Part shown: in pieces, positions 1 through 9,127 of the stretch
Layout: each line of letters starts with the position of its first letter
How positions within the stretch are numbered: the stretch's first letter is position 1
Notes under the pieces: model-generated
What the model was told of the DNA's origin: nothing
The model's input: only the letters and a program-made list of their open reading frames with translations
Databases searched by the model: none
Position numbers and translations under genes: made by a program
Origin: Nitratireductor sp.
Lineage (GTDB): Bacteria > Pseudomonadota > Alphaproteobacteria > Rhizobiales > Rhizobiaceae
Direction of reading: 5' to 3'
NCBI GenBank assembly: GCA_017854535.1
Contig: JAFMHL010000019.1
Span: 1 to 64,000, forward strand
Length of the DNA stretch: 64,000 bases

Positions 1-376
1 GTGCGATAACCATTTGGGCTATCCGCATAGAGCGAGTAATTGTAAATTCCTGCTGGCCTAGATTAATCAGCAAAACACTTACCTCCCCCCGATAATCGCT
101 ATCAATGGTTCCTGGTGTGTTGAGGCATGTTACACCGTTTTTAAATGCAATACCTGAGCGCGGACGAATTTGCGCTTCATAGCCATCAGGTATCTCAAAA
201 ATTAGACCAGTTGGCACGAGCGCTCTTTCACCCGGCTTTAAAACCATTGGCTGGTCAACCGCTGCAGGCAAATCCATACCTGCGCTGCCGCGTGTTTCAT
301 AAGCAGGTAATGGTAAGTCCATGCCATGGGGCAAATGAACTATGCCTATCACTGGTTTATTTGGGTGATTATTCAT
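1..376 (-). CDS. dut: dUTP diphosphatase (dUTPase), 3' end outside window
   Basis: Hydrolyses dUTP to dUMP and PPi, keeping uracil out of DNA and feeding dTMP synthesis. The reverse-strand reading frame opens with ATG at 376 and stays open to base 1, so about 125 residues are visible and the C-terminus is cut off by the window edge. Trimeric dUTPase motifs are present in order: GSAGMDL (motif 1), [11 protein letters not shown] (motif 2) and [10 protein letters not shown] with the catalytic Asp (motif 3). An AGAAGGG ribosome site precedes the ATG. It lies 2 bp after the stop of the Lrp-type gene, so the two are probably cotranscribed. In related genomes dut usually follows coaBC directly; here about 5.6 kb separates them. 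Confidence 0.93.
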   Translation of the reverse strand, partial: MNNHPNKPVIGIVHLPHGMDLPLPAYETRGSAGMDLPAAVDQPMVLKPGERALVPTGLIFEIPDGYEAQIRPRSGIAFKNGVTCLNTPGTIDSDYRGEVSVLLINLGQQEFTITRSMRIAQMVIA

Positions 377-378
377 TT

Positions 379-879
379 TCAAATTTCCCTTCTACGTTTT
401 TCCCGGCGCATGTCGATCAGGGAAAGAGGTAAAGATGTTGTTTCCTTAATTTCCTCCATAACGAAAGAAGCAGATACATCATGAAGCGTCACTTTTTCTA
501 TGAGCCGCTGATACATCCTGTCATAAGCCTTCACGTCGCTCACACGGGCAATTAGCACATAATCCAGATCACCGCTCATTCGATATGTTGAAGTGATTTC
601 TGGAAAATCTTTCACTGCTGATCGAAATATTCCCAGCCATTCTGGGTCATGGCTTGAAGTGCGAACCAGAATTATCACCGAAAGGCCAAGCCCTGCTTTT
701 TCAGCATCAATTAAAGCCACTCGCCCTTTGATATAACCAGCTTCTTCAAGATGTTTGACGCGGCGCCAACAAGCATTTCTTGATAGATGAACCTTCTCAG
801 ACAGCGAATCTGAAGAAAGGGTCGCATCTTTTTGAAGTTCTCTTAAAATATTGAGATCATATTCATCTAATTCGCTCAT
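379..879 (-). CDS. Lrp/AsnC family transcriptional regulator
   Basis: A 166-residue protein of typical Lrp/AsnC length. The N-terminal winged helix-turn-helix begins [15 protein letters not shown] and contains the usual recognition stretch around [18 protein letters not shown]. The C-terminal part carries the RAM (ligand-sensing) domain, with the characteristic [13 protein letters not shown] segment. Members bind small molecules, usually amino acids, and act as local activators or repressors. The ligand cannot be told from sequence. It is transcribed away from the DUF6356 gene, leaving a 116-bp divergent promoter region, and dut follows after 2 bp. An arginine-rich tail (RREKRRREI) ends the protein. 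Confidence 0.9.
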   Translation of the reverse strand: MSELDEYDLNILRELQKDATLSSDSLSEKVHLSRNACWRRVKHLEEAGYIKGRVALIDAEKAGLGLSVIILVRTSSHDPEWLGIFRSAVKDFPEITSTYRMSGDLDYVLIARVSDVKAYDRMYQRLIEKVTLHDVSASFVMEEIKETTSLPLSLIDMRREKRRREI

Positions 880-995
880 AATCGAGACTTATATCCCAAG
901 ATATAGTAAAATTAAAGGACAATTTGGGAATTCAAATCAACAGAACCTGTTATCCTTGCGCAACATCAAAGCGCTGCATCACAAGGAACCCTTCA

Positions 996-1211
996 ATGAC
1001 CCGAGCAATTCAAAAACTGTTTTTCGAACACCCTGCAAAAGTTGAAGAGACGTATAGCGAACATGCACTGTTTGCTTTTGGATTTTCAATGAAATTGTTT
1101 GCGGCTGCCTTTGCCGCTCTTGTGCATGCGTTCATTCCGGCATTTTTTGAGAAAACAGCAAGCGGCATTATTCGCACATTATATGAGCGCACCCACAATC
1201 GCGGACACTAA
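996..1211 (+). CDS. DUF6356-type small membrane protein
   Basis: A 71-residue protein that I place with the small rhizobial family known as DUF6356. It starts MTRAIQKLFFEHPAKVEETY, continues with one hydrophobic segment rich in Ala and Phe (about residues 30-50), and ends with a basic ERTHNRGH tail. The ATG at 996 is preferred over the upstream in-frame start at 924 because it has an AAGGAA ribosome site seven bases upstream and gives the family's usual N-terminus. The function is unknown. The amidotransferase reading frame follows after 3 bp, so the two look cotranscribed. Confidence 0.72.
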   Translation: MTRAIQKLFFEHPAKVEETYSEHALFAFGFSMKLFAAAFAALVHAFIPAFFEKTASGIIRTLYERTHNRGH

Positions 1212-1214
1212 ACT

Positions 1215-2027
1215 ATGTGTCGTTGGGCGGCCTATAGCGGCAAACCGCTTTTCATCGAAGATATTATTGCATCCCCAAGCCATTCACTGATTGAGCAGTC
1301 CCATGCGGCATCTGAATGTAAAACCGCGATCAACGGCGACGGGTTTGGCATTGCTTGGTACGGTGAGCACGAAGAACCAGGGCTTTATAATGATATTCTA
1401 CCTGCATGGTCTGACAGGAATTTGCGAAACATCGCACGCATGGTCAAATCCCATTTGTACCTAGCACATGTACGCGCTTCAACGGGCTCTCCGACCAGCC
1501 GCCAGAACTGCCACCCATTTGCCTATGGCAAATGGAGTTTCATGCATAATGGTCAAATTAGGGATTTTGAAAAACTACGGCGGCCTTTGTAGGTTATGTT
1601 AAGCGATACTTTATATGGCGCTCAACGCGGCACCACCGACTCCGAGCTTTTGTTTTTGTTGACCCTCAACAATGGTTTGGATCAAGAACCACAAACTGCG
1701 TTAATTAAGACTGTTGAAACCATTGGAGATACTGCCCGAAAAATCGGCATTGATCCTTTGGTTCGCCTGACCGCCGCTATTTCAAACGACAGCGAACTGT
1801 TTGCCGTTCGATATTCCAGTGATGCGATCTCGCCAACATTATATATTTCAAACAATACAGTAAGGGGTGGGATTTGTCTCGTCTCGGAACCACTTGATGA
1901 AAACGGCCCTAATTGGCTTTCTATCCCGGCAAACCAATTTGTTAGGGTCTGCGATGGTGATTTTACACATCAACGTTTTATCGACCATTCTAGCCCCAAA
2001 CAAAATTCGGAATTGGCTGCAGAATAA
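1215..2027 (+). pseudogene. Class II glutamine amidotransferase, interrupted by in-frame TAG
   Basis: The two halves, 1215-1592 and 1596-2027, lie in the same frame and are separated only by a TAG at 1590-1592 and one GTT codon. Joined, they give about 270 residues, the usual length of YafJ/EgtC-like class II amidotransferases. The N-terminal nucleophile Cys2 (MCRWAAYSG), the NGDGFGIAWY segment, the HVRAST substrate loop, the HNGQI motif and the downstream RGTTDSELLFLL motif are all intact, so only one base separates it from an intact gene. It could be a recent pseudogene, a sequencing error, or rarely a suppressed amber codon. The downstream half has an in-frame ATG at 1596 but could not be active alone because the nucleophile is in the first half. 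Confidence 0.83.
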
Positions 2028-2053
2028 TCAAAAGTGTGAAACATCTCTAAATG

Positions 2054-5000
2054 TTAAGCTTTGCGCAGTTTCCTTACGGTCTTCATCCATTGGTTTATTT
2101 TGGCCTGTAATGCGTCAGGAGAAACTGGTTTCGACATATAATCATCCATGCCGGCAGCTATGCACTTTTCCATATCACCTTTGATGGCATGCGCTGTGAC
2201 ACCAATAATAGGCGTGTGACGCTTTAGATCTTTCTCAATTTCCCGAATTGCCGCAGTGGCCTGAAGGCCGTTCATTTCCGGCATCGAAACGTCCATCAAA
2301 ATCAGCTCAGGATTCAACTTTGCTGCCATTTCAACTCCAACCTTGCCGTTGGGAGCTATTCGGTAGTTATAGCCAGCGCTTTCTAGAATCTGAGTAAAGA
2401 CAATTTGGTTTACCTCATTGTCCTCACAGACAAGCACCTCCACCTGATTTTCAAGCAAATCAAGTTCTGTTGTTTCAGATGGTGTGTCCTGCGATGCTAC
2501 TACATGCTCATTTTGCAGGGCGACCGTTTGCTCTTCAGCTTGGCTTGTAACTTTATTCTCGGCAATTTCGATCGGGCGAGAAGAGCTATTGCCGAAATTA
2601 TTTTCCTCTAATACCGAGATGATTGTTTCCAATAAATGTGAGGAGCGAGCAGGTTTGGTTAGATGACGTTGAATTCCAAGGGATGAGAAAACACGACCAT
2701 CCTCAGTTTGATCAACACTTGTCAGCATAATGACCGAAATATCTGCCAATTGCGGATCAGCGCGCATAATCTTGACCACATCTCCGCCATTCATTTCCGG
2801 CATATGATAATCCAGAACAATACAATCAATATTGATATTGTGTGCTTTAGCGGCGCGCATGACTGCCAAAGCTTCCTCAGCGCTTTTTGCCGCCGCGCTA
2901 TCAAACTGCCAAGCAGTCATTTGCTCGGTCAGAATTGAGCGGTTTACTGCGTTATCATCAACGATCAGTATTCTTGCACCTGTCACATCCATGGGAGTTC
3001 GCTTTCTTGCACCGACTTCGCTATGTGCCGGCAATTCAATTTCAAACCAGAATTTAGACCCTTTGCCGACTTCCGATTCCACGCCAATTTTTCCGCCTAT
3101 TATCTCAACTAATGATGAAGCAATTGTTAGGCCTAGTCCTGTACCTTCATGCTTCCTGCTGGAAGACGTGTCGACTTGGCTGAATTTTTCAAACACAGCG
3201 GCGCATTTTTCTTCCGGAATGCCTATGCCGGTGTCTTCCACCTCAAACCGTAATCGCATGTGATCAAGCTTTTTGGCCGTGTCAGGAGCGGACATAACAT
3301 TGACGAACACATGCCCCTGCTCGGTGAATTTGACCGCGTTCCCCATCAGGTTTGTGACGATTTGGCGAACGCGCGCCACATCCCCCACCATTTGTTCTGG
3401 CAATGCCGGGTCAATACGAACAATCAGCTCGAGATCTTTTTCTGAGACACGGGAAGAGACTAGAGATGCTACATCCTCGATGGCTTCTGCCAATCGGAAC
3501 GGCGCGCTATCCAACTCCATTTGCCCGGCATCCAGTTTAGAAAAATCGAGAATATCATTGATGATGGTCAGCAATGATGCACCAGATTTAACAATCACGT
3601 CGGTAAACATTTTTTGTTTTGCATCAAGTTCGGTTCTAGCCAGAAGTTCAGCCATGCCCATGACACCATTCATTGGAGTCCTGATTTCATGGCTCATATT
3701 GGCTAAGAACTCAGACTTTGCTCTATCTGCGCTTTCGGCCACCAATCTTGCCTGATCAAGGTCCGTGACATCAGTCCAAAGCGACAAGAACAAGCCGCTT
3801 TCCAAAAGTTTGTTATTGATCCTGATACGCCGCCCGTTCACATCAGCGTAGGATTCAGTTTCGGGTCTATCCAAAAACTCCATACGTTCCTTGATCCAGG
3901 TTTCTTTGTTCCGTGTGTTGGGCAGGGTATTTTTACCGTTTTTAACACGCTGCAAATGCTCCTTATCAAAAAGCACAGAAAGCGCTTCTGAAATATGATG
4001 GCCCGGTCCAAGCTTATTGTGAATTTCAAAAACTTCCGGAGCAACGGTAGTGTTACACCGGATGAAACGCTTGTTCTCATCATAAATTGACAAACCAACC
4101 GGCAAATTGTCGAGCGTCGCATCCAATACTTTTTGAATGGCTTCGTTGTTTTTGATAGAAACAGCAAGTTCGTTCTGTCGGTTGATCTGTTCTGTGACAT
4201 CTCGCCCTGAGCCATAATATCCTTGGAAATTATTATCATTGTCAAAGCTGGGAGAGCCGCTAACTGAAATCCAAATATCTCGACCTTCAGGATTGGTGAC
4301 TTTATAAATATACTCTTTTATGGGAAGACGATTATCCATCAAATTCAAATGGTTGATTTGCTCTTCACTAAGGCCTTTATCTTTCCATAAGTCTCTTCTT
4401 GTCTTTCCGATCAGATCGTCTGATTTGAACCCAATGGTCTTAGCCAATCCGTGAGAAAAAAAAGTATAACGAAGATTGCTATCCATTTCCCAAAACCAAT
4501 CAGCAGAGGTTTCAGCAAACTGCTCCATTTTCTGTCTATGTAATTCAATTTCGCCAGCGAAATGCTTTAGCTTTTCCTCACGATTTTTTAACTCCGTCAC
4601 ATCATTCACCATGACACAGGCGAACGGATCGCCGTCTTCGCTCATTACGCGGGTAATGGTTGTAAACGCGCTTTTGGGTGTGCCGTCGGCATGAAGAAAA
4701 GTCTCTTCAAATTCGATCGCCTTCCCCGTCTCAATTACCTTTAGTTCACGGCCGTCATATTCCTTTGAGCGTTCTGGTCCAAACACTTCCAAGGTCGTTT
4801 TGCCAATTAATTCGTCTTCTGATTTTCCCAGAATTTCGCAAAATGCTTTGTTTACCAGTGTGTATTTCAAATTCTTGTCTTTGACCAAAACAGCCGAATT
4901 CAGATTTTCCAAGGACGCAGAAGTAAGAGCCAATTTATTGGATTTTTCTGCCAGTGTCGTCTCACGTTCACGCAACTGAGAAATATCTGTGATGGTGATA

Positions 5001-5827
5001 CAGGCAAATTTTTCACCTGCGCCGCTTGTAACCTGTTTCACATCCGTAAGGCACAAAACTTCGCGTCCATCAGGAAAGGCCAGCGTTTCTTCTATTTGAT
5101 ACGGTTTGTCCGTTTCAATTGTCTCCAAATTACCCGGATCAAACTTAGCAACAGCTTCTGCTCCAAAAAGTTCCACTGCATCTTTTCCGATAATGTCATC
5201 GAGTGCCTTGCCGTACATCGTTCCAAAAGCACGGTTGGCAATACGGTATTTCAAATCCCGATCGCGCACCAAGACGGCAGACGTCAAATCATTCATGGCT
5301 GCAAATGTGAGTTCCAGATCAGCCTCTTGAACGGTAACTTGCTCTTCGCGCTGCTTTTCCTCGGTCACATCTTTACGGATGCTGATAAGCCCGCCACATG
5401 GCATTGCTTTATCAATGCGTGAAATCCATTTTCCATCGTGGGTTTGATAGAAGAATTCCTGACCAATTCCTTCACGCCTTTCCAAAAGACGCTCTTCAAC
5501 CCACTCTTCTTCTTTACCTGTAATTTCTGGAATTGCGCCGGTTTTGGCAAAATCGAAGAGAAACTGACCAATCGTTTTTCCAAACTTAATATCTGGAAAA
5601 TGCGAAAACATGGATCTGAAATTATCGTTACATGCAACCAGCTGGTCATCGGAATTCCAAATCCCAATTCCATCACTGATGTTCGCAAGCGTACCATCAA
5701 GGATCTTCGACAAAACTTCAGAATCAAGCCCGTTAATTAAAGAACCTGTCTGTTTGCCGCTTAATGAAGCTGCGCCACTGGCAACACTGCTTTTCCTAGC
5801 AACGTTTTTCGTATCTGAGTTTTTCAT
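2054..5827 (-). CDS. Soluble hybrid sensor histidine kinase, PAS x5 - HisKA - HATPase - REC x2
   Basis: About 1257 residues without a convincing membrane segment, so probably a cytoplasmic sensor. Reading from the N-terminus there are five PAS-like repeats (roughly residues 40-150, 175-290, 300-415, 430-550 and 560-690). PAS 2 and 3 are close to each other in sequence and may be an internal duplication. A HisKA domain follows with the phospho-acceptor His at about residue 713 (MSHEIRTPMNG), then a HATPase with DTGIGIPEE and GTGLGL boxes. Two receiver domains end the protein, with phospho-acceptor Asp in VLDYHMPEMNG and LMDVSMPEMNG. No HPt domain is present and no partner regulator is adjacent. 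The GTG at 5839 is in frame, but the ATG at 5827 has GGGGA upstream and is preferred. The signal is unknown. Confidence 0.9.
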   Translation of the reverse strand: MKNSDTKNVARKSSVASGAASLSGKQTGSLINGLDSEVLSKILDGTLANISDGIGIWNSDDQLVACNDNFRSMFSHFPDIKFGKTIGQFLFDFAKTGAIPEITGKEEEWVEERLLERREGIGQEFFYQTHDGKWISRIDKAMPCGGLISIRKDVTEEKQREEQVTVQEADLELTFAAMNDLTSAVLVRDRDLKYRIANRAFGTMYGKALDDIIGKDAVELFGAEAVAKFDPGNLETIETDKPYQIEETLAFPDGREVLCLTDVKQVTSGAGEKFACITITDISQLRERETTLAEKSNKLALTSASLENLNSAVLVKDKNLKYTLVNKAFCEILGKSEDELIGKTTLEVFGPERSKEYDGRELKVIETGKAIEFEETFLHADGTPKSAFTTITRVMSEDGDPFACVMVNDVTELKNREEKLKHFAGEIELHRQKMEQFAETSADWFWEMDSNLRYTFFSHGLAKTIGFKSDDLIGKTRRDLWKDKGLSEEQINHLNLMDNRLPIKEYIYKVTNPEGRDIWISVSGSPSFDNDNNFQGYYGSGRDVTEQINRQNELAVSIKNNEAIQKVLDATLDNLPVGLSIYDENKRFIRCNTTVAPEVFEIHNKLGPGHHISEALSVLFDKEHLQRVKNGKNTLPNTRNKETWIKERMEFLDRPETESYADVNGRRIRINNKLLESGLFLSLWTDVTDLDQARLVAESADRAKSEFLANMSHEIRTPMNGVMGMAELLARTELDAKQKMFTDVIVKSGASLLTIINDILDFSKLDAGQMELDSAPFRLAEAIEDVASLVSSRVSEKDLELIVRIDPALPEQMVGDVARVRQIVTNLMGNAVKFTEQGHVFVNVMSAPDTAKKLDHMRLRFEVEDTGIGIPEEKCAAVFEKFSQVDTSSSRKHEGTGLGLTIASSLVEIIGGKIGVESEVGKGSKFWFEIELPAHSEVGARKRTPMDVTGARILIVDDNAVNRSILTEQMTAWQFDSAAAKSAEEALAVMRAAKAHNINIDCIVLDYHMPEMNGGDVVKIMRADPQLADISVIMLTSVDQTEDGRVFSSLGIQRHLTKPARSSHLLETIISVLEENNFGNSSSRPIEIAENKVTSQAEEQTVALQNEHVVASQDTPSETTELDLLENQVEVLVCEDNEVNQIVFTQILESAGYNYRIAPNGKVGVEMAAKLNPELILMDVSMPEMNGLQATAAIREIEKDLKRHTPIIGVTAHAIKGDMEKCIAAGMDDYMSKPVSPDALQAKINQWMKTVRKLRKA

Positions 5828-5967
5828 GCCCGTCCCCACATTTTTGGCACTGTTTTGTACCTCGCACTATTTCATTGCGGGCATTACTCGCGGGTATTAA
5901 CGTTAATTTGACGTAAACAGCGTATGGATGAAATCATGTCCAGCGCGAGGAAAAATTGAATTTTCCC

Positions 5968-7497
5968 TTATACAGCAGTGCTTTTTGTAAAAAGTGTATC
6001 TGCAATTTGTTGAGCCAATCTTTTGGCGACCTGTGTTTTCGTTAATTCCGGCCAAGATTCGATTCCTACTTTCGTGAGGATTTTCACGCGATTCCTGTCC
6101 CCACCCATCACGCCGCCTTTGTTTTTACCAATGCCACTATCTACAGAAACATCATTTGCAACGATCCAATCGGCTTTCTTTTTTTCTAATTTAGCTAATG
6201 CGTGTTTTTCAACATTTTGCGTCTCTGCCGCAAATCCGATTAAGAGCGTTGGGCGGTTTTTGTGATGACCAAGACCTTTTAGAATATCTGGATTTTCTGT
6301 GAGTTTTAAGGATGACGGACCTTTTCCGTTTTCCTTCTTCATTTTTTCCTTGGCTTCGCCGACACTGCGCCAGTCAGCAACTGCAGCAACCATAACAGCG
6401 ATATCAGCTGGCAATGCCGCCTCGACTGCAATTTGCATTTGGCGCGCGGTTTCAACCTTGACCAATTCAACATTTTTTGGCGCAGCGATGTTCACTGGTC
6501 CTGACACCAAAATGACTTCAGCGCCTAAATCAGCCAAAGCGGACGCGATGGCATGCCCCTGCTTTCCCGAGCTACGATTGGCAATATATCGCACAGGATC
6601 AATCGGCTCATGGGTTGGGCCAGATGTGACGATAGCCCGTTTACCCAATAAAGGCTTCGGGCGCGTATCCAGCAAGTTTCCGATGACTTCCACAATTTCC
6701 ATTGGCTCTGACATTCGTCCGGTGCCAGCTTCGCCGCTTTCGGCCATTTCTCCAGCACTTGGTCCTACGAACAAGCAACCATCGGATTTGAGGGTTTGAA
6801 TATTTCTTTGGGTAGCTGGATGCTCCCACATGGCTGGGTTCATGGCAGGCGCCAGCAATATCGGTTTGTTGGTTGCCAACAAGATAGTGGATGCCAGGTC
6901 GTTGGCTAACCCGTTGGCTATTTTTGCCATCAGATCAGCGGTAGCTGGAGCAACGACCATCAGATCACATTCACGGGCCAGTCTTATATGTCCCACATCC
7001 TGTTCATCTTCGCGGTCAAACAAATCTGAATAGACCTTATCAGCGGCCAAAGCCCCCACAGAAAGCGGCGTAATGAATTCGTGGGCAGCTTTCGTCATGA
7101 CCGGGCGCACATGTACACCGCGCTCACGCAAACGGCGAATTAGATCCAGACATTTATAGGCAGCAATGCCACCTGAAATGATCAATAATACCCGTTTCCC
7201 GGCAGCGGGAAATCCTGCGAATTCTTCGGTAATTGAGCGCGACAAAGAGACTTTCGTCGCTAGTTCGTCGCTATCATACCCCATCGAAGAAAGAGGCTGC
7301 ACCTCACCACTTTCAAGATTTGGATGATGCAGTAATTCGATTGGAGCATTGGTTAAAGTCTTGCGTCGAGGTGCTAAGTTGGGCGCAGTTAATAATAGCC
7401 GAGCTTCTTCTTCCATAGAACGACCGTTTTTTGCAGCCCGTTCACGCAATGCCTGCTTGGCTGTTTCGTCTAGATTTCTGATAGTAATGCTTGCCAT
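5968..7497 (-). CDS. coaBC: CoaBC (PPC decarboxylase / PPC synthetase) with N-terminal FitA-like RHH domain
   Basis: Bifunctional enzyme of CoA synthesis: CoaB joins 4'-phosphopantothenate to cysteine and CoaC decarboxylates the product. The CoaC flavoprotein part starts near residue 95 (GKRVLLIISGGIAAYK) and has the PAMNPAMW substrate motif. The flap that is ACGD in E. coli reads ESGE here. CoaB follows with TSGPTHEPIDPVRYI and the KKKADWIVANDVS lysine segment. Unusually, residues 1-40 (MASITIRNLDETAKQALRER, then GRSMEEEARLLL) match the start of FitA-type ribbon-helix-helix antitoxins, followed by a linker of about 55 residues. The frame is continuous. The ATG at 7497 is chosen because it is the natural FitA-like start; a TTG at 7554 is possible. 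No FitB/PIN toxin gene is adjacent. Confidence 0.9.
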   Translation of the reverse strand: MASITIRNLDETAKQALRERAAKNGRSMEEEARLLLTAPNLAPRRKTLTNAPIELLHHPNLESGEVQPLSSMGYDSDELATKVSLSRSITEEFAGFPAAGKRVLLIISGGIAAYKCLDLIRRLRERGVHVRPVMTKAAHEFITPLSVGALAADKVYSDLFDREDEQDVGHIRLARECDLMVVAPATADLMAKIANGLANDLASTILLATNKPILLAPAMNPAMWEHPATQRNIQTLKSDGCLFVGPSAGEMAESGEAGTGRMSEPMEIVEVIGNLLDTRPKPLLGKRAIVTSGPTHEPIDPVRYIANRSSGKQGHAIASALADLGAEVILVSGPVNIAAPKNVELVKVETARQMQIAVEAALPADIAVMVAAVADWRSVGEAKEKMKKENGKGPSSLKLTENPDILKGLGHHKNRPTLLIGFAAETQNVEKHALAKLEKKKADWIVANDVSVDSGIGKNKGGVMGGDRNRVKILTKVGIESWPELTKTQVAKRLAQQIADTLFTKSTAV

Positions 7498-7514
7498 GGG
7501 ATAAATATGGAGAA

Positions 7515-7554
7515 TGATTGCATTGATTGCAAGAATTGATTGCACTGCAATCAA
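7515..7554. promoter_or_regulatory. TGATTGCA repeat cluster, candidate operator for coaBC
   Basis: In the 58 bp between ubiB and the coaBC ATG the octamer TGATTGCA occurs three times in direct orientation (7515-7522, 7524-7531, 7537-7544) and once inverted (TGCAATCA, 7546-7553). The last two form a perfect 9-bp dyad, TTGATTGCA-C-TGCAATCAA (7536-7554). Ribbon-helix-helix antitoxins typically bind short repeated or inverted half-sites in their own promoters, and the protein encoded immediately downstream starts with such a domain. Autoregulation is therefore a reasonable inference, but binding is not shown by the sequence alone. Confidence 0.6.
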
Positions 7555-7555
7555 A

Positions 7556-9121
7556 TTATTTGAAAAACACCCACCACACTGTGCTTGCTGCTATCACCCA
7601 AAACGCAATATGCCCCCAACGCGAATGATGCGCCTCAGCTTTACCAATTTGCTCTACAGTTTCCGGCGATAAACGGAATCCTTTTTCGCTCATTTCAGCC
7701 ATTTCCTGTGAGATTTTGGCAGTTTGATCTGCCAAATCGGGCAATTGCCGTATCAAAGACAATCCAGCCTTGATGCCGTCCCGGGCATCCGATGCGATAC
7801 CAACGGGGCCCAGATTACGCTTAATCCAGTCGCCCACAACAGGCTCTGCGGTCTTCCACATATTGAAAGACGGGTTCAGCGTTCGCGCCACGCCCTCGAC
7901 GACAACCATGGTTTTTTGCAGCAGTAACAATTCCGGTCGGGCTTCCATGTCAAAAAGATCGGTGACTTCAAAAAGCAACGTCAACAGTTTTGCCATGGAA
8001 ATGGTCTCGGCAGATTGCCCATGAATAGGCTCTCCAATAGCGCGAATAGCTTGGGCAAAGCTGGCAACATCATGATGGCGGGGCACGTAACCAGCCTCAA
8101 AATGCACTTCTGCAACGCGCATATAATCCCGCGTAATAAACCCAAACAGGATCTCCGCAAGGAACCTGCGCTCTTTTTTTCCAAGCCTACCGGCAATCCC
8201 TAGATCGACAGCAACTATATCGCCATTAGCACCAACAAACAGATTTCCTGGGTGCATATCCGCGTGGAAAAAACCATCTCTAAGGGTATGGCGTAAGAAA
8301 GACTGGATAAGATTGGCAGCCAATAAATCAAGGTCATGACCAGCAGCTTTAATAGCAGCAACATTGGATAGCTTAATACCATCGACCCAATCCATCGTAA
8401 CGCAATCACGCCCTGATAACTCCCAGTCTACATTGGGAACCCTGAAACCAAGATCGTCTTTGGTGTTTTCACCAAGTTCAGAGAAACCGGCGGCTTCCAA
8501 ACGCAAATCCATTTCAATTTTGGCCGATTGAGCCAACATGTCGGTGACAGCGACCGGACGCAGTCTGCGGGATGATGGAATGTGTTTTTCCTGCAATCGG
8601 GCTATCGTATAAAACGTATCAAGATCACGGGTGAAACGCTGACGAACGCCAGGGCGGATGACTTTAATTGCCACTTCCACGCCATCACGCTTTCTTATCG
8701 CTTTATGAACTTGGGCAACTGATGCAGCGGCTATTGGCTCGGAAACGGATGTGAACATATCATCGATCGGACGACCTAAAGATTCTTCTATCTGGCGAAC
8801 AGCATCTGCCTTGGCAAACGGCTCCATTTGGTCCTGAAGCAATTCAAGATCACGAGCAATATCCGCGCCTACAACATCAGGCCGCGTCGCTAGAAACTGA
8901 CCAAGCTTAACCCAGCTAGGGCCAAGTTTATTGAGCGCAACCGATAGTTTTTCAGATCTTGTTGCAGTTTTTGCCTTGCGGCGACGTACCAAACCCGCAA
9001 TCTTTTGTGCCAGTCTAGCTGAAGGCGGTAAAGTATCTGAGGGAAGCGCGGAGACCACGCCCTCCCTTGCCAACACATAGCCAGCCCTTGCCAATGAAAA
9101 AAGATTAAGAAGAGTGCTCAT
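7556..9121 (-). CDS. ubiB: UbiB, ABC1/ADCK-type atypical kinase for ubiquinone synthesis
   Basis: A 521-residue protein of the UbiB/ABC1 family, needed for ubiquinone synthesis and thought to act as an atypical ATPase/kinase at the inner membrane. The family KxGQ-like motif is seen as GPSWVKLGQFLATRPD near residue 70, followed by an Ala-rich loop (EPIAAASVAQVHKA) and the catalytic segment HADMHPGNLFVG with VAVDLGIAGRL as the metal-binding DFG-like element. A C-terminal hydrophobic segment (HIAFWVIAASTVWWVFF) is the membrane anchor. It starts 6 bp after the ubiE stop, so the genes form an operon, and coaBC lies 58 bp downstream. Confidence 0.95.
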   Translation of the reverse strand: MSTLLNLFSLARAGYVLAREGVVSALPSDTLPPSARLAQKIAGLVRRRKAKTATRSEKLSVALNKLGPSWVKLGQFLATRPDVVGADIARDLELLQDQMEPFAKADAVRQIEESLGRPIDDMFTSVSEPIAAASVAQVHKAIRKRDGVEVAIKVIRPGVRQRFTRDLDTFYTIARLQEKHIPSSRRLRPVAVTDMLAQSAKIEMDLRLEAAGFSELGENTKDDLGFRVPNVDWELSGRDCVTMDWVDGIKLSNVAAIKAAGHDLDLLAANLIQSFLRHTLRDGFFHADMHPGNLFVGANGDIVAVDLGIAGRLGKKERRFLAEILFGFITRDYMRVAEVHFEAGYVPRHHDVASFAQAIRAIGEPIHGQSAETISMAKLLTLLFEVTDLFDMEARPELLLLQKTMVVVEGVARTLNPSFNMWKTAEPVVGDWIKRNLGPVGIASDARDGIKAGLSLIRQLPDLADQTAKISQEMAEMSEKGFRLSPETVEQIGKAEAHHSRWGHIAFWVIAASTVWWVFFK

Positions 9122-9127
9122 GGACGC

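Noticed and set aside
5840-5967. Sigma-54 promoter-like TGGCAC near 5850
   Set aside because: On the plus strand it faces away from any plus-strand gene, and the -12 element (TGTA) is poor.
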